DNA from: Ureibacillus chungkukjangi
Lineage (GTDB): Bacteria > Bacillota > Bacilli > Bacillales_A > Planococcaceae
Direction of reading: 5' to 3'
NCBI RefSeq assembly: GCF_003217295.1
Contig: NZ_QJTJ01000012.1
Span: 1 to 64,000, forward strand
DNA: 64,000 nucleotides
In this document: positions 62,325-64,000 of the stretch, in pieces
How the letters are laid out: each line of letters begins with the position of its first letter
Numbering within the stretch: position 1 is the first letter of the stretch
Translations under genes and position numbers: made by a program
The notes under the pieces: model-generated
Seen by the model: the letters and a program-made list of their open reading frames with translations, nothing else
Told to the model about the DNA's origin: nothing
Databases searched by the model: none

Positions 62325-63017
62325 ATGGAAATGGAGAAACTAAGGAATGTAGAGGAATTAGCGTCACTATTCAAGGATAATATGCGATTGCTCGTAGGGG
62401 GGTTCGGAATTTCAGGTACACCATTAACGTTATTGGATGCTTTAGCAAAATTTGAAGCAGGGAACTATGAAATTGTGAGCAATAATTTGGGGGATGATGG
62501 GAAGGGGCTTCATAAGGTTTTTGAAGCAGGTAAAATCACTAAAGCAATTGGCTCTTTTTTCACCATTAACAAAGAGGCAGTTATCGCTTGGTCAAAGGGA
62601 GAATTGGATATTAGTCTATTGCCGCAGGGAACCTTGGCAGAGGCCATCCGCTGCGGTGGTGCCGGAATCGGTGGCTTTTATACACCGACTGCTGTAGGAA
62701 CAAGACTGGCTGAAGGCAAGGAAATTCGCGAAATTGATGGGGTTCGTTACTTATTTGAAAAGGCCATCAAGGGGGATATTGCTCTCATCAAAGCATCGAA
62801 GGCCGATAAAGCAGGAAATCTAGTCTATCATACAACTGCTAGAAACTTTAACCCATTAATGGCTACCGCTGCAGAGACAGTAATTGTAGAGGTAGATGAA
62901 ATTGTTGAAATAGGAGAATTGAATCCTGAAGAAATCGTAACACCACATATCTATGTCGATTATGTAATTGAAAGCAAGTACACAAAGCAAGGAGGTGCTT
63001 ACGTTGAATTTAGATAG
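62325..63017 (+). CDS. scoA: 3-oxoacid CoA-transferase subunit A
   Basis: With ScoB it moves CoA from succinyl-CoA to acetoacetate or another 3-oxoacid. Family I CoA-transferase motifs are LLVGGFGISGTPLTLLDAL (about residues 22-40), ELDISLLPQGTLAEAIRCGG (about 92-111) and GAGIGGFYTPTAVGT. 230 aa. It overlaps scoB by 14 bases. A GntP-type permease follows, the same trio as yxjC-scoA-scoB in B. subtilis though in another order. Confidence 0.93.
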   Translation: MEMEKLRNVEELASLFKDNMRLLVGGFGISGTPLTLLDALAKFEAGNYEIVSNNLGDDGKGLHKVFEAGKITKAIGSFFTINKEAVIAWSKGELDISLLPQGTLAEAIRCGGAGIGGFYTPTAVGTRLAEGKEIREIDGVRYLFEKAIKGDIALIKASKADKAGNLVYHTTARNFNPLMATAAETVIVEVDEIVEIGELNPEEIVTPHIYVDYVIESKYTKQGGAYVEFR

Positions 63018-63636
63018 TCGAGAAATCATCGCAAAGCGTATAGCACAGGAGCTAAAAGATGGCGACGTAGTAAATCTTGGAATCGGCATTCCAACACTCG
63101 TATCTAAATATATTGGTGATAAAAAAGTATATCTTCAGACAGAAAACGGTTTACTCGGGATGGGGCCGCCACCAAATGAGGATGAAGTAGATATCGATTT
63201 GATAGATGCGGGGAAGGCGACAGTAACTATTATGCCGGGAGCTTCCTTTTTTGACAGCGCTTTCTCATTTGGGATGATCAGGGGAAATCATATTGATGTA
63301 GCAGTTTTGGGTACCCTCGAGGTTGACCGTTATGGCGAGATAGCAAACTGGTCCGTGCCTAATCAACCAATTTTAGGTGTTGGCGGTGCAATGGATTTAG
63401 TAGCCGGAGCAAAGAAAGTAATCGTAGCCAGTACTCTCTTTACAAAGGATGGCTCTCCTAAATTAGTAGAATCATTGACACTGGACTCTAGTGGTGAACG
63501 TCGTGTTGAGCAATTTGTGACAGAATATGCGAGCTTCACCTTCCAGGAGAGTGATATATTCATAGACGATATCTATGGTGATTTATCATTTGAGGAGCTA
63601 AAGGAACGAATTGGGCTGCCGTTAAAACAAAAATAG
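63004..63636 (+). CDS. scoB: 3-oxoacid CoA-transferase subunit B
   Basis: The catalytic glutamate lies in VYLQTENGLLGMGPPP (about residue 48 in the TENGLLG signature). VNLGIGIPTLVSKYIG precedes it, and DVAVLGTLEVDRYGEIANWS follows. The TTG start (63004) has AGGAGGTG seven bases upstream; a longer reading from 62968 runs inside scoA without a site. 210 aa, normal. Confidence 0.93.
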   Translation: MNLDSREIIAKRIAQELKDGDVVNLGIGIPTLVSKYIGDKKVYLQTENGLLGMGPPPNEDEVDIDLIDAGKATVTIMPGASFFDSAFSFGMIRGNHIDVAVLGTLEVDRYGEIANWSVPNQPILGVGGAMDLVAGAKKVIVASTLFTKDGSPKLVESLTLDSSGERRVEQFVTEYASFTFQESDIFIDDIYGDLSFEELKERIGLPLKQK

Positions 63637-63656
63637 AATAGTGGGGGTGGAAGGGT

Positions 63657-64000
63657 ATGTGGAGTTTAATCTCGATAGGTATTTCATTAATTCTATTAAT
63701 CACTTTGGCTTTAAGAGGATTTAGTATTATCATCATTGCTCCCGTTGTAAGTTTGTTCGTAATGGTAACAAATGGCTTGCCGATTTTGGAGACGTTCCAA
63801 GGGGCATATATGACAGGATTTATCGGCTATGTTCAGAAATACTTCCTCATCTTTTTATTTGCAGCGATGTTTGGAAAGCTGATGGATGATAGTGGTGCAG
63901 CTCGCCAAATCGCCAACCTTTTACTAAGGCTCATAGGTAAGAATAGTAAATATAAAGTGCTGGTAGCGATAATGATTATTTGTGCGTTCTTAACGTATGG
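63657..64000 (+). CDS. GntP-family permease, N-terminal part
   Basis: Truncated by the window end after 114 codons. Hydrophobic segments SLISIGISLILLITLALRGF and IIIIAPVVSLFVMVTNGL, then FLIFLFAAMFGKLMDDSGAA, are typical of the GntP/YxjC group of proton-coupled organic-anion carriers. It starts 20 bases after scoB, so it probably imports the acid (acetoacetate or 3-hydroxybutyrate) that ScoAB activates. The substrate is inferred from context. Confidence 0.85.
   Translation, partial: MWSLISIGISLILLITLALRGFSIIIIAPVVSLFVMVTNGLPILETFQGAYMTGFIGYVQKYFLIFLFAAMFGKLMDDSGAARQIANLLLRLIGKNSKYKVLVAIMIICAFLTY

Overview
The window looks like the chromosome of an AT-rich, endospore-forming member of Bacillales. 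It carries spoVS, ymdB, ricA, miaB, a complete GerA/GerB/GerC germinant-receptor operon and comK. Gene content and the heavy use of TTG starts suggest the Planococcaceae side (Lysinibacillus/Solibacillus/Psychrobacillus-like), but that placement is inference. No rRNA, tRNA, insertion sequence or CRISPR array was seen.

Layout. (1) 1-5.7 kb: small unknown genes, a short sigma factor, comK, an Eis-like acetyltransferase, an SGNH-like exported protein and a remnant of a phage-type replication gene. (2) 5.8-34.5 kb: a large surface-polysaccharide locus. It holds nucleotide-sugar synthesis (2,3-dehydratase, 3-ketoreductase, aminotransferase, rfbA, rfbB, ugd, galU, galE, pgi, pgcA), glycosyltransferases, two flippases, a priming sugar transferase, a Wzy-like polymerase, a CpsC/CpsD-type chain-length protein and BY-kinase, and an LCP ligase. 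An ATP-grasp enzyme, a sugar N-formyltransferase and a frameshifted WbqC-like gene point to an N-acylated 4-amino-2,4,6-trideoxyhexose in the polymer. (3) 34.8-54 kb: the conserved ymdB-spoVS-kor-miaB-ricA neighbourhood, interrupted by a NERD gene, the germination operon, a chemoreceptor, pcp-pxpBCA (pyroglutamyl-peptide use) and a second NERD gene. (4) 54-64 kb: lipoproteins, an Rrf2 regulator with a thioredoxin-reductase-like flavoenzyme, small membrane proteins, a YdaP-type pyruvate oxidase, and a TetR-controlled scoAB plus GntP permease operon cut by the window end.

The most unusual content is non-coding. Three tandem arrays with unrelated sequences (14.0-14.9, 36.9-37.3 and 59.2-59.7 kb) share a 52-bp period, and each can fold a hairpin in its unit. 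Six more intergenic sites carry arrays with a 20-21 bp period built on GTGGCTAGATT-like or TGGCGGATAT-like cores. These periods are close to five and two turns of B-DNA. Two 21-bp arrays in opposite orientation bracket one NERD-domain gene, and a 52-bp array lies beside the other.

Two sub-operons of the polysaccharide locus have the same promoter-like element (CATATT, 13 bases, then TTCTATAGTATTAAGAG), which resembles a sporulation sigma-E/K promoter. With the spore genes nearby, this suggests, without proving, that the polysaccharide is a spore-surface polymer.
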